From Burkholderia sp. Bp8963 (GTDB taxonomy: Bacteria; Pseudomonadota; Gammaproteobacteria; Burkholderiales; Burkholderiaceae), in NCBI RefSeq assembly GCF_003854275.1, contig NZ_QTQP01000030.1, forward strand, positions 1 to 64,000: a stretch of 64,000 bases of DNA, read 5' to 3'. A model generated the notes under the pieces. The model saw nothing but the letters and a program-made list of their open reading frames with translations, had not been told where the DNA came from and did no database searches. Shown here piece after piece: positions 49,254 to 57,725 of this stretch (position 1 is its first letter; every line of letters starts with the position of its first letter). Position numbers and translations under genes: made by a program.

Positions 49254-51046
49254 CATTCTCGACGCCGGGCAAGGTCGTGCGCATTGGCGGCGCCTCGGGC
49301 TTCTGGGGCGATAGCAGTCTCGGGCCGGCGCAACTGGTGCGCTGCGGGGGCATCGATTACCTGGTGTTCGACTATCTCGCCGAGCTCACCATGTCGATCC
49401 TCGCCGGCGCGCGGGCGAAGCGACCGGAGGAAGGCTACGCCATCGACTTCGTCACAGTGGCGCTGCGCTCGGTGCTGAAGCAGGCGGTCGAGCAGGGCAT
49501 TCGCATCGTCAGCAACGCGGGCGGCGTGAACCCGAAGGGCTGCGCGACAGCGGTGCAGGCGCTGGCCGACGAACTTGGCGTCCCGGTGCGCGTCGCGATC
49601 GTCGAAGGCGACGACGTACTCCCGTTCACCGCCGCGATGCGAGCGGCCGGCACGGTCGAAATGTCCAGCGGCGAACCGATGCCGGAGCGGCTGGTGTCGG
49701 CCAATGCCTATCTTGGGGCACTGCCCGTCGCGCAGGCCCTGGCCGCGGGCGCCGACATCGTGATCACCGGGCGCTGCGTCGATAGCGCCGTCACCCTCGG
49801 CGTGCTGATGCATGAGTTCGGCTGGGCGGCCGACGACTTCGACCGGCTCGCCGCCGGCAGTCTGGCCGGCCACATCATCGAATGCGGCTGCCAGGCGACG
49901 GGCGGCCTGCACACCGACTGGGCCAGCGTGCCGGACTGGGCGAACATCGGCTATCCGATCGTCGAGTGCCACGAAGACGGCACCTTTGAGGTTACCAAGC
50001 CCGCGGACACCGGCGGCCTCGTGACGCCCGCAACCGTCGGGGAGCAACTGCTGTACGAGATCGGCGATCCGGCCAGTTATCTGCTTCCGGACGTGACCTG
50101 CGACTTTCGACAGGTGCGCATCGAACAGACCGGGCCGCATCGCGTGCTCGTGACCGGCGCGCGCGGCCGGCCGCCGACCGGCACCTACAAGGTCAGCGCC
50201 ACTGCGTCGGCGGGCTTCAAGGTGTCAGGACAACTTACCATCGTCGGAATCGACGCTGCAGCCAAGGCGAGGCGCACGGGCGAGGCGCTGCTCGAGCGAG
50301 GCCGGTTGCTGCTGCGTGAGTGTGGGTTCACGGATTTCCTGGGCACCCATATCGAGCTGCTCGGCACGGAGTCGGCCTACGGGCCCCATGCGCGCCCGTT
50401 GCCGACGCGCGAAGTCGTGTTGCGCCTGACGGTGACGCATGCCGACCGGCGTGCACTGCAGATGTTCAGCCGCGAGTTGGCCGCACCAGGCACATCCTGG
50501 TCACCCGGCACGACCGGTGCGGGTGGCCGTCCCTCGGTGTCGCCGGTGCTGCGGCAGTTCGCCTGGCTCATGCCGAAGGAGCAGGTGACGCCGTCGGTCA
50601 CGCTCGGCGACACGACATTCACCGTGACGCTGCCGCCACCGCAACCGCAGGTCGCGCCGGAACCGCTGGCGCCTATCGAAGGTGCGCTGCCTGCCGGCCC
50701 ACGCCAGACCGTGCCGCTGTTGAGAATCGCGCTCGGACGCAGCGGCGACAAGGGCGACATTTCCAACATTGGTCTCATCGCGCGGCATCCGGCCCTGCTG
50801 CCGGTGCTAAGAGACCAGGTGACGTCAGAGCGGGTCGCGGCGTACCTCGGCCATCTGGTGCAGGGGCCGGTCCAACGTTACGAACTGCCCGGCATCCATG
50901 CCATCAATCTCGTCTGCGAGCGGGCATTGGGCGGCGGCGGCATGGCATCGATGCGTAACGACCCGCTCGGCAAGGGCATGGCGCAGATGCTGCTCGACAT
51001 GCCGGTCGACGTTCCCACAGGCATGTTGCAGGAGTTCACCGCGTGA
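49238..51046 (+). CDS. AtuA family (DUF1446) protein with C-terminal AtuA-like domain
   Basis: A 602-residue AtuA-type protein. The DUF1446 core (VRIGGASGFWGDSSLGPAQL, YLVFDYLAELTMSILAGARA, IRIVSNAGGVNPKGCATAVQ, IVITGRCVDSAVTLGVLMHE) covers roughly residues 10-460. A C-terminal AtuA-like ferredoxin-fold domain (LRIALGRSGDKGDISNIGLI and RYELPGIHAINLVCERALGG) is fused from about residue 485. AtuA is required for acyclic terpene (citronellol/geraniol) use in Pseudomonas, but its chemistry is unclear and it also occurs with acyl-CoA genes elsewhere. The terpene-specific carboxylase genes are absent here. GGAAA precedes the ATG. Confidence 0.88.
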   Translation: MDGQMTFSTPGKVVRIGGASGFWGDSSLGPAQLVRCGGIDYLVFDYLAELTMSILAGARAKRPEEGYAIDFVTVALRSVLKQAVEQGIRIVSNAGGVNPKGCATAVQALADELGVPVRVAIVEGDDVLPFTAAMRAAGTVEMSSGEPMPERLVSANAYLGALPVAQALAAGADIVITGRCVDSAVTLGVLMHEFGWAADDFDRLAAGSLAGHIIECGCQATGGLHTDWASVPDWANIGYPIVECHEDGTFEVTKPADTGGLVTPATVGEQLLYEIGDPASYLLPDVTCDFRQVRIEQTGPHRVLVTGARGRPPTGTYKVSATASAGFKVSGQLTIVGIDAAAKARRTGEALLERGRLLLRECGFTDFLGTHIELLGTESAYGPHARPLPTREVVLRLTVTHADRRALQMFSRELAAPGTSWSPGTTGAGGRPSVSPVLRQFAWLMPKEQVTPSVTLGDTTFTVTLPPPQPQVAPEPLAPIEGALPAGPRQTVPLLRIALGRSGDKGDISNIGLIARHPALLPVLRDQVTSERVAAYLGHLVQGPVQRYELPGIHAINLVCERALGGGGMASMRNDPLGKGMAQMLLDMPVDVPTGMLQEFTA

Positions 51047-52203
51047 ATTTCGATTTTTCCGACGACCAGCTTGCGATTCGCGACGCCGTCGACGCGCTTT
51101 GCGCCGACTTCGGCGCCGATTATTGGCTCCAGCGCGACCGCGATGGACGCTGGCCCAGCGAATTCTGCGATGCCGTTGCCCGCGGCGGGTGGTTTGGCGT
51201 GACCATGCCAAGGGAACATGGCGGCGCCGGCCTCGGCATCTCGGCGGCCGCGATGGTGATGCGTACGGTCGGCAAGCTCGGTTCGGCGGCGGTGTCGTCA
51301 GTCCACCTGAACCTGTTCGGCCCGCAGCCGGTGGTCGTGTTCGGCAGCGAGGCGCAAAAGCGGCGCATGCTGCCGCCGCTGATCGACGGTTCGGATCGCG
51401 CCTGCTTCGCCGTGACCGAACCCAACGTCGGGTCCGACACCACACGCGTCAGAACCTCCGCCCGCCGCGCGGGCGACCGCTACATCGTCCACGGCCAGAA
51501 AGTCTGGACTTCGACCGCCCAGCAAGCGAACAAGATACTGCTCGTGGCCCGCACGACGCCGATCGAGGCATGCGCGCGGCCGATGGACGGCGTGACGCTG
51601 TTCTACACCGACATCGACCGTTCGCATTTGCGTATCTGCGAGATCGAGAAGATGGCGCGCAAGGCGGTGGACTCGAATGAACTGTTTATCGACGGGCTGG
51701 AAATCCCGGTCGAGGATCGCATCGGAGAGGAAGGCCAGGGTTTCAGGTACCTCCTGCACGGGCTGAACCCGGAGCGCATCCTCGTCGCGGCTGCCGCGCT
51801 CGGCGCCGCCGAGACAGCGTTGGCGCGGGCGACCGACTACGCGAAGGAACGCGTCGTGTTCGGCCACCCGATCGGCAAGAACCAGGCGATTCAGCATCCA
51901 CTGGCGGAATGCTGGATGCGCCTTCAATCGGCCGAACTGCTGATGTGGAAGGCGGCGGCTCTCTATGACGCCGGCAAGCCCTGCGGTGTCGAGGCCACGG
52001 CGGCCAAGTACCTGGCGGCGGAGGCCAGTTTCGAGACGTCGTTGCGCGCGGTGCGTACGCACGGCGGATATGGCTACGCGAAGGAGTACCACGTCGAGCG
52101 CGGCTTGCGCGAAAGCGTGCTGTCGCTGCTCGCACCGGTGACGCAGGAGCTCGCGCTGTGCTACGTGGCCGAGCAGGCGCTCGGGCTGCCGAAGTCGTAT
52201 TGA
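51043..52203 (+). CDS. Acyl-CoA dehydrogenase
   Basis: A 386-residue acyl-CoA dehydrogenase: MNFDFSDDQLAIRDAVDALC, FAD-binding CFAVTEPNVGSDTTRVRTSA, HGQKVWTSTAQQANKILLVA, and the C-terminal helical domain with ERVVFGHPIGKNQAIQHPLA and RAVRTHGGYGYAKEYHVERG. It oxidises an acyl-CoA to the 2,3-enoyl-CoA, passing electrons to ETF. It starts at a GTG overlapping the AtuA stop by four bases. With the CoA-transferase and crotonase it forms a complete thioester oxidation module. The family assignment is firm; chain specificity is unknown. Confidence 0.92.
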   Translation: MNFDFSDDQLAIRDAVDALCADFGADYWLQRDRDGRWPSEFCDAVARGGWFGVTMPREHGGAGLGISAAAMVMRTVGKLGSAAVSSVHLNLFGPQPVVVFGSEAQKRRMLPPLIDGSDRACFAVTEPNVGSDTTRVRTSARRAGDRYIVHGQKVWTSTAQQANKILLVARTTPIEACARPMDGVTLFYTDIDRSHLRICEIEKMARKAVDSNELFIDGLEIPVEDRIGEEGQGFRYLLHGLNPERILVAAAALGAAETALARATDYAKERVVFGHPIGKNQAIQHPLAECWMRLQSAELLMWKAAALYDAGKPCGVEATAAKYLAAEASFETSLRAVRTHGGYGYAKEYHVERGLRESVLSLLAPVTQELALCYVAEQALGLPKSY

Positions 52204-52447
52204 CGCGCACGGCGCGAGGCAAACGGAATCCAGGGGGGCAGGACCTGCAGGTCAATGGCGGACCGACGCTGCGCCGCAATCCGGCAGAAATGGGCGACGC
52301 CTGTGCCCGGGTTATTGCCGACCGTCCGCATGACGGAAACATCGCGATAGATGGAAACGTGTCATCGTCAGCGGCCGAGCGTGTCGCGTGGCGAGATAAA
52401 CGTTTAGGCATCCGAATTGTAAAACCGAGTTATTCAAAGGAAATGGC

Positions 52448-52942
52448 GTGAAGAACTTCACAGTAATATCGCCTGAATTCAAGGATCTGGAACGGCTGCA
52501 ACGGGTGCATGAGTTCAATGGCTTCGATGGCAGCGGTCAGAACCATTCACCCGCCCTGCAATGGCACGGCTCGCCGGAAGAAACCAGGAGTTTCGCGCTG
52601 ACGCTGTACGACCCGGACGCACCCACCGGCAGCGGCTTCTGGCACTGGATACTGTTCGATATCGATTCGTCCGTCACGCAGCTTGCCGCCGGTGCAGGCT
52701 CCACCGACGCCGCTGACCTCGGCGCCAGTGGCACTCAGGCCACCAACGACTACGGTACCGCCGGCTACGGCGGCCCCTGCCCACCCAAGGGCTTGCCGGC
52801 GCACCGCTATATCTTCACCGTGCACGCGCTGCGTGTGCCGAAGCTTGATTTGCCAGCCAACGCGCCCAACGCGGTGGTGCGCTTCGTGATCCACCAGAAC
52901 ACGCTCGCCGTGGCCACCCTGACCGGCCTCTACAGCCGATGA
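52448..52942 (+). CDS. YbhB/YbcL (PEBP / Raf kinase inhibitor-like) protein
   Basis: A 164-residue PEBP-fold protein: FTVISPEFKDLERLQRVHEF, NGFDGSGQNHSPALQWHGSP, LTLYDPDAPTGSGFWHWILF and GYGGPCPPKGLPAHRYIFTV, containing the anion-pocket DPDAP and GPCPP-G-H-RY motifs. Bacterial members are cytoplasmic or periplasmic with unclear roles; no signal peptide is visible. It starts with GTG after AAAGGA. The 244-base gap before it suggests its own promoter, but it follows the AtuA operon in the same direction. Confidence 0.9.
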   Translation: MKNFTVISPEFKDLERLQRVHEFNGFDGSGQNHSPALQWHGSPEETRSFALTLYDPDAPTGSGFWHWILFDIDSSVTQLAAGAGSTDAADLGASGTQATNDYGTAGYGGPCPPKGLPAHRYIFTVHALRVPKLDLPANAPNAVVRFVIHQNTLAVATLTGLYSR

Positions 52943-53019
52943 GGGTGCTCGCATGAATGGGGCGGACACGATCGAATAATCCGATGCATTACAGCTTCCC
53001 CAACTTTGGAGACTGCAAG

Positions 53020-54111
53020 ATGAGAACGGGCATGGTCAAAACGGTACTGATACTGCTGGCGTTGTTGACGACGCCGCTCGCCGCGAAGGCCTGGGAGCGC
53101 GGCAAGGTCGAGACATTTGCCACGTTGCCCCCTGGCGAGGCGCATCCTGAGGGGATCGCCCTGGACCATGACGGCAACGTCTACGTCGTGACGGTCGCGG
53201 CGAACAAGCCTTTGACGAGTGAGGGAACGCTCATTGTGTTCGACCCACAGGGCGAGCACCTACGGACTGTCCGCATCAAGGGCTCAAGCAGGCTATTGCT
53301 CGATGTGGGTTTCAATCCGCAGACCGGCAAGTTGCTCGTCATCGATTATCAGTATGGGAAGGTTTTGAGCGTCGATCCCGATACGGGTGTCTCATCGGTA
53401 TTCATGACGGTCACGGGCAAGAATCCCGGCCTTGACGGGATGACGTTCGATGCCGCCGGCAACGTGTACGTCACCGACTCCCACCAGGGCATCATCTGGA
53501 AAACCGGACCAGGCGGCGGCGAAGGGTTGGCATGGGTCAAAAGCCCACTGCTCAGTCCGACAAGGCCAGCGCCGCACATCGGCGCGAATGGTCTCGCGTT
53601 CAACAAGGAGCGGACGGCGCTGTTCGTCGCCAACACATCGAACGACACGATCGTGAAAATACCGGTGACCGGCTCGGCGCTTGAACCTGGCACGCCCGAG
53701 GTCTTCGTCAATCGCGTCGGCGGCGGGCCCGACGGCCTGATCATCGACGAGCACGACAACATCTGGATTGCATGCAACCAGTCCAACGAGATTGTCGTGC
53801 TCGAGCCGACACAGGGGCGAGTGATTGCAAAGCTCGGCGATTTCGGCGGAATCGATCGCAAGGGGGCGCCCATAGGTCTCCTTTGGTCGAATAGCCTGGT
53901 CTTCCGCGATGACGACGTGCTTGTCACCAACTTGTCTCTCGATTACGCCGCGGCACTTTCGAGGCTTAGCGATGAGCTTGGCTTCGCGCATCCCGTGGCC
54001 GCGGATCTGCGGACAATCGATGGGCCATGGGCAGGCCAGGTGAAGGTCCACACGATCTCGAAAATCAAGAGGCGGATACCGCAAGGCCAGGACCTCACCG
54101 CACGGCAATAA
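53020..54111 (+). CDS. SMP-30/gluconolactonase-like beta-propeller, exported
   Basis: A 363-residue six-bladed propeller protein. A signal peptide (VKTVLILLALLTTPLAAKAW) is followed by propeller repeats: HPEGIALDHDGNVYVVTVAA, LLLDVGFNPQTGKLLVIDYQ, GLDGMTFDAAGNVYVTDSHQ, HIGANGLAFNKERTALFVAN and GPDGLIIDEHDNIWIACNQS. Such proteins hydrolyse lactones or bind metals; the exported location suggests action on an external lactone or ester. ATG 53020 is chosen because it starts the signal sequence and has TTTGGAG upstream. It lies before a porin gene, so it could work on the compound taken up. Confidence 0.82.
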   Translation: MRTGMVKTVLILLALLTTPLAAKAWERGKVETFATLPPGEAHPEGIALDHDGNVYVVTVAANKPLTSEGTLIVFDPQGEHLRTVRIKGSSRLLLDVGFNPQTGKLLVIDYQYGKVLSVDPDTGVSSVFMTVTGKNPGLDGMTFDAAGNVYVTDSHQGIIWKTGPGGGEGLAWVKSPLLSPTRPAPHIGANGLAFNKERTALFVANTSNDTIVKIPVTGSALEPGTPEVFVNRVGGGPDGLIIDEHDNIWIACNQSNEIVVLEPTQGRVIAKLGDFGGIDRKGAPIGLLWSNSLVFRDDDVLVTNLSLDYAAALSRLSDELGFAHPVAADLRTIDGPWAGQVKVHTISKIKRRIPQGQDLTARQ

Positions 54112-54306
54112 GATTCTGCTGCTCCACTGCACTGCGTTCGACCGCTGGCGTGCGCATCTCACGCGATCGAACACATGCAGCGCAAGACCGAGATGAATCG
54201 GCGAATGGTCGGTATGTACCGTCAATGCAAGCAGTGGGAATAAGGATCGTATCGAGGTCCTCATTGCCGCTCGATATCCACCGTGGAAGGAAGAAAGGAG
54301 ACGAAC

Positions 54307-55443
54307 GTGCAATTTTCTGCGAAGACCATTTGCGGGGCTACATTCCTGTTAGCGGCCGGGAGTGCGGCCGCAGAGTCGAACGTCACACTGTACGGCGTGG
54401 TCGATACATTCATGCAGTATCTTAATAATGGCGGTCACACTTCGTACTCCGAACGAAGCGGTGGTGAATCGGGTTCGCGCTTCGGATTATTGGGGCGGGA
54501 GGATCTGGGCGGAGGGCTTCAGGCAAAGTTCGATATTGAAACAGGCTACAACGTCAACAACGGGACGCTCTTCACCGATACGACGGCATTGTTCTACCGT
54601 CAGGGATGGGTCGGGCTCTCCGATAACAAATACGGTTCGCTGACGTTCGGACGGCAGTATCAGCCCTCATTCAATACCGCCTATGGCGCCGATCCGTTTG
54701 CACTCGACGAAGTCCTGTCGCCGCTTGTCGCGGCGGTCCTTGCCGTAGACAGGAACACGCTGTCGACACAATCGATCGCCGGGCGCACGAGCAATGCCGT
54801 GCTCTATCAATCGCCGGACTTCGGTGGCGTGCGGCTGGCCGCGATGTACGCGTTCGCCGCGACGGTCACGCAACCCGTGCCAGCTTCGACGGGCAACCTC
54901 CTTGACGTGTCCGCAACCTACACCGGGTATGGGCTGTATGCGTCTGTCGCTTATCAATCGCAGCGTCCGGGAACGCAGGCGATCACCGTCGGGCCGCTTG
55001 CTTCGCTAAACCTGGTCGCCACCGAACACTTCACCGGTGCACTCGCATATCGCTTCGGGATTGCGAACATCCAGTTCCTTTATACGTACGCGCGACCGCA
55101 CGACGCACCAGCGGGCTCGGCGGCCGCGCTCGCCGGCACTGCGCACCCGGTAGGCATCGCGGGCATCGGCGTAACCATTCAGGCGTCGCCGCAAGACGTT
55201 GTCGAGATCTCGGGAATTGAACGTAACGTGCGCGGCTCACACGACAATACGCTTGGCATCCAACTGGGTTACGACCATCTCCTTTCGAAACGGACAAGCT
55301 TGTACGTACGGGCCGGCCATATGAAGAACAACGGTACCGCAACGACGAGCTGGGCCGGGATACGGGTTGCCACGCCGACGGGTGCGCCGGATTTTGGTGC
55401 GTCTCAGACACTGGTCGCTGTAGGCGTCTCGCATCGCTTCTGA
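54307..55443 (+). CDS. Gram-negative porin (OmpC-like) 2
   Basis: A complete 378-residue porin starting at a GTG (54307) with AAAGGAG six bases upstream. The signal peptide VQFSAKTICGATFLLAAGSA (AA-ES) leads to SNVTLYGVVDTFMQYLNNGG. SRFGLLGREDLGGGLQAKFD, YGSLTFGRQYQPSFNTAYGA and the C-terminal GVSHRF are family hallmarks. It provides outer-membrane passage and ends the rightward block that starts with GntR. An in-frame GTG 24 bases upstream lacks a ribosome site. Confidence 0.92.
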   Translation: MQFSAKTICGATFLLAAGSAAAESNVTLYGVVDTFMQYLNNGGHTSYSERSGGESGSRFGLLGREDLGGGLQAKFDIETGYNVNNGTLFTDTTALFYRQGWVGLSDNKYGSLTFGRQYQPSFNTAYGADPFALDEVLSPLVAAVLAVDRNTLSTQSIAGRTSNAVLYQSPDFGGVRLAAMYAFAATVTQPVPASTGNLLDVSATYTGYGLYASVAYQSQRPGTQAITVGPLASLNLVATEHFTGALAYRFGIANIQFLYTYARPHDAPAGSAAALAGTAHPVGIAGIGVTIQASPQDVVEISGIERNVRGSHDNTLGIQLGYDHLLSKRTSLYVRAGHMKNNGTATTSWAGIRVATPTGAPDFGASQTLVAVGVSHRF

Positions 55444-55543
55444 TTTGGCTGTCAGCAGCCGCGCCATCATGGCGATAGGCCAGGTGGCGTGATTCGCTTT
55501 CATGAACTCGAACCCTTGTCGGGCAGCGTTGTGGCGGCGACGT

Positions 55544-55972
55544 TCAATTCTCTCGATGCGCCTCGCATGGCTCGCTTGCCTCGCCTTTCTGAACTGGAAT
55601 GGCGGGTTTCGCGTCGTTCAGGACTGAATCGAACCGCGCGCGAAACGCGGGGTCCCGCCTTGCGAGAAGGCTTGCCTCGACCCAGAGGGTAAAGCAATCG
55701 TCGCTTTGCAAGTAATCACGGAGTTTCAACAACGCGGAGTGCAGGTTGCACGTCCGCTCGTCCTGCTTCCAGTGCAATGATTCGATCAATAAGTCGGACT
55801 TGTCGTAAAAGTTGCAATAGAACGCGCCGCGCGTGTAGCCCGCCGCTTCGGCGACATCGGCCACGCTGGTCGCCGGAAATCCCTTTTCGATAAAGAGCTC
55901 CCGAGCGGCTTCCACCATTTGCTCGCGCGTCTGCGCTCTTCGTTCCGCGTGCGTCAGCCTTTTGCGTTTCAT
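55544..55972 (-). CDS. TetR/AcrR family regulator, short
   Basis: About 142 residues. The N-terminal TetR HTH (AERRAQTREQMVEAARELFI then EKGFPATSVADVAEAAGYTR, GAFYCNFYDKSDLL) is complete. The ligand domain is short: after WVEASLLARRDPAFRARFDS the final 25 residues look atypical, while TetR proteins are usually 190-220 residues, so the gene may be truncated at its 3' end. ATG 55972 is chosen as the start because preceding in-frame residues are not TetR-like. It is divergent from a second TetR gene 179 bases away. Ligand and targets unknown. Confidence 0.75.
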   Translation of the reverse strand: MKRKRLTHAERRAQTREQMVEAARELFIEKGFPATSVADVAEAAGYTRGAFYCNFYDKSDLLIESLHWKQDERTCNLHSALLKLRDYLQSDDCFTLWVEASLLARRDPAFRARFDSVLNDAKPAIPVQKGEASEPCEAHREN

Positions 55973-56151
55973 TGGATGTCCATGAGAAGTCCAGTGTCCC
56001 AATGGGCGGGTCGGAGCAGGCTGCCGGCTGACGCCTGAGCAAAGACGAGGCCAATCCCGCAATTGTAAATGATATTACGCTCAATAGTGACTGGTTTGTC
56101 GGTTGAGACGTTTGAATCTATACTGCGGTTCTGATCGAGATCGGAATCGTC

Positions 56152-56907
56152 ATGTCGAAGACAACAAATCGCCCGATACAAAAGCGCGCCGCTCCGCGAA
56201 CGCCTGCCGTCACTTTGGAGGCCGCTGACGCGCGGGAGCCGCGCGGCGCACGCCGCAAGAGAGAGACGCGGGCGCGCCTGCTTGAGGCAGCGCTCAAGCT
56301 CATGGCCGAAAAAGGCATGGAAGGTGTGGCCATCAACGAAATCACCGAGGCGGCCGACGTCGGCTTCGGGTCGTTCTACAACCACTTCGAGTCCAAGGAG
56401 GCGATCTACGCGACTCTGGTTGAGTCCGTGTTCGAGGAGTTCGCCGACTGGCTCGACCGTCTCGCGACCGGCGTGTCCGACCCGGCCGAGGTGATCGCCG
56501 TCTCCGTGCGCTATACGTTGATGCGCGCGCATCGCGAGCCTCTTTGGGGCCAGTTCCTGGTCAGGGAGGGCTTTTCCTCGCGCATGCTTACCCGCGGACT
56601 GGGTCAGCGTTTGTTGCGGGATGTGCAAAGGGGCATCGATGCAAAGCGTTTCGCCGTCGCGGATCCATTCGTCGCGTTCTTGTCCGTGGGCGGCACCGTG
56701 CTTGCCGCGGTGACAGCCGAACTCGGCGTCGTCGTGCCGGAGGCGCCGAATGCCGACGCGTTGAACGCGTTCGATTTCAGCAGCGAGCATCTCGCCGAGC
56801 GCGTGGCCGCCGTTCTGCTGCAAAGCCTGGGTCTCAAACGGGCGGAAGCCGAAAAGGTTGCGACGCGTCCGTTGCCGATCGTGGAACCCGCTGTCGAAGC
56901 CGACTGA
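56152..56907 (+). CDS. TetR/AcrR family regulator
   Basis: A 251-residue regulator with a basic N-terminal tail (PIQKRAAPRTPAVTLE...), the TetR HTH (KRETRARLLEAALKLMAEKG, INEITEAADVGFGSFYNHFE, SKEAIYATLVESV) and an all-helical ligand domain. It converges on pqiC with a 62-base gap. I infer that it represses the RND/OMF/PqiABC cluster encoded on the opposite strand, the commonest arrangement for RND pumps. The region between the two TetR genes has CTCAA...TTGAG arms that could be an operator. Confidence 0.85.
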   Translation: MSKTTNRPIQKRAAPRTPAVTLEAADAREPRGARRKRETRARLLEAALKLMAEKGMEGVAINEITEAADVGFGSFYNHFESKEAIYATLVESVFEEFADWLDRLATGVSDPAEVIAVSVRYTLMRAHREPLWGQFLVREGFSSRMLTRGLGQRLLRDVQRGIDAKRFAVADPFVAFLSVGGTVLAAVTAELGVVVPEAPNADALNAFDFSSEHLAERVAAVLLQSLGLKRAEAEKVATRPLPIVEPAVEAD

Positions 56908-56969
56908 AAACCATGACGGCATACCGCTCGGCTGACCGTCGGCAAGGCGGGTAGCCAAGCGGTATTCAC

Positions 56970-57725
56970 TCATTGCGCGAACCCCGAACGGGCCGCATAC
57001 GATCCCGAAATCGATATGGCGTCGTTTGCGATGTGGGTGGCCGGGGACGGACACTGCACCGTCGGCGCCCAATTCGCTGAACGGCTTGTCGTCGACATTG
57101 GCGGGCCGCCCGCGCCGGCGTCGAGAGCGCGAACGGTCGCCGCCAGTTGCCCGGCGATGGTCGTCAGCGCGCGGCGATGACCGTCCGCCAGCGCATCGTA
57201 ACCGGCGGCTACAGGCTCGAACACCGTGCTGCGGCAAGTCAGCTTTTCACCGGGCGCGCCCGGCGAGCGAATACTCCAGATCGCATCGACGACCACCCGC
57301 GCACCGGGCCACGACTCGAAACGCTGCATGTCGACGGCAACGCGATAGACGTGCGCATCGCCTTTCTGCTTCGGACGGGGAGCGCTGACGTCGCTCAACT
57401 GTTGTGTCGCTGCCATCGACAGGGCCATGCGTATTTCGTCGCTCAATGGCGACGCCCAGCGTTCGTTTTCGAGCACTTCAACCTGCGTCTCGCTGATCCT
57501 GACGACGAGCTGATTGCGCGCAACCTGGTCCGGTACGCTGACAGATTGAATGTCGATCAAGGCCGCGGGACCGGAAACGCTCGAAGCGGCCCCGGCTCGC
57601 GCCTCCGGCGCCAGCGTATAGAACCGACTGGGCGGCGACGACGCACAGGCGGACAGCGCGAGCGCACTCGCCGCTGCGAGTACTCGAATGACGGCGGCGC
57701 GTCTTTGAAATACGTTGACCATCAT
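56970..57725 (-). CDS. pqiC: PqiC-like lipoprotein, probable C-terminal frameshift
   Basis: A lipoprotein (lipobox ALALSACASS, Cys about residue 27) of the PqiC/ABC-type auxiliary family: SRFYTLAPEARAG, DQVARNQLVVRISETQVEVL, ERWASPLSDEIRMALSMAAT and DMQRFESWPGARVVVDAIWS. It sits in the outer membrane's inner leaflet and assists PqiB in lipid traffic. The last 50 residues of the frame as read look non-coding. In another minus frame the sequence after GAGGP reads PANVDDKPFSELGADGAVSV, which fits the end of the family better, so a one-base indel near 57110-57120 is likely. The start overlaps the pqiB stop by four bases. Confidence 0.82.
   Translation of the reverse strand: MMVNVFQRRAAVIRVLAAASALALSACASSPPSRFYTLAPEARAGAASSVSGPAALIDIQSVSVPDQVARNQLVVRISETQVEVLENERWASPLSDEIRMALSMAATQQLSDVSAPRPKQKGDAHVYRVAVDMQRFESWPGARVVVDAIWSIRSPGAPGEKLTCRSTVFEPVAAGYDALADGHRRALTTIAGQLAATVRALDAGAGGPPMSTTSRSANWAPTVQCPSPATHIANDAISISGSYAARSGFAQ

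Noticed and set aside
55969-57237. 422-codon minus-strand frame spanning both TetR regions
   Set aside because: Antisense to the TetR gene at 56152 over most of its length. Only its first part, near 57120-57020, may matter as the frameshifted tail of pqiC.
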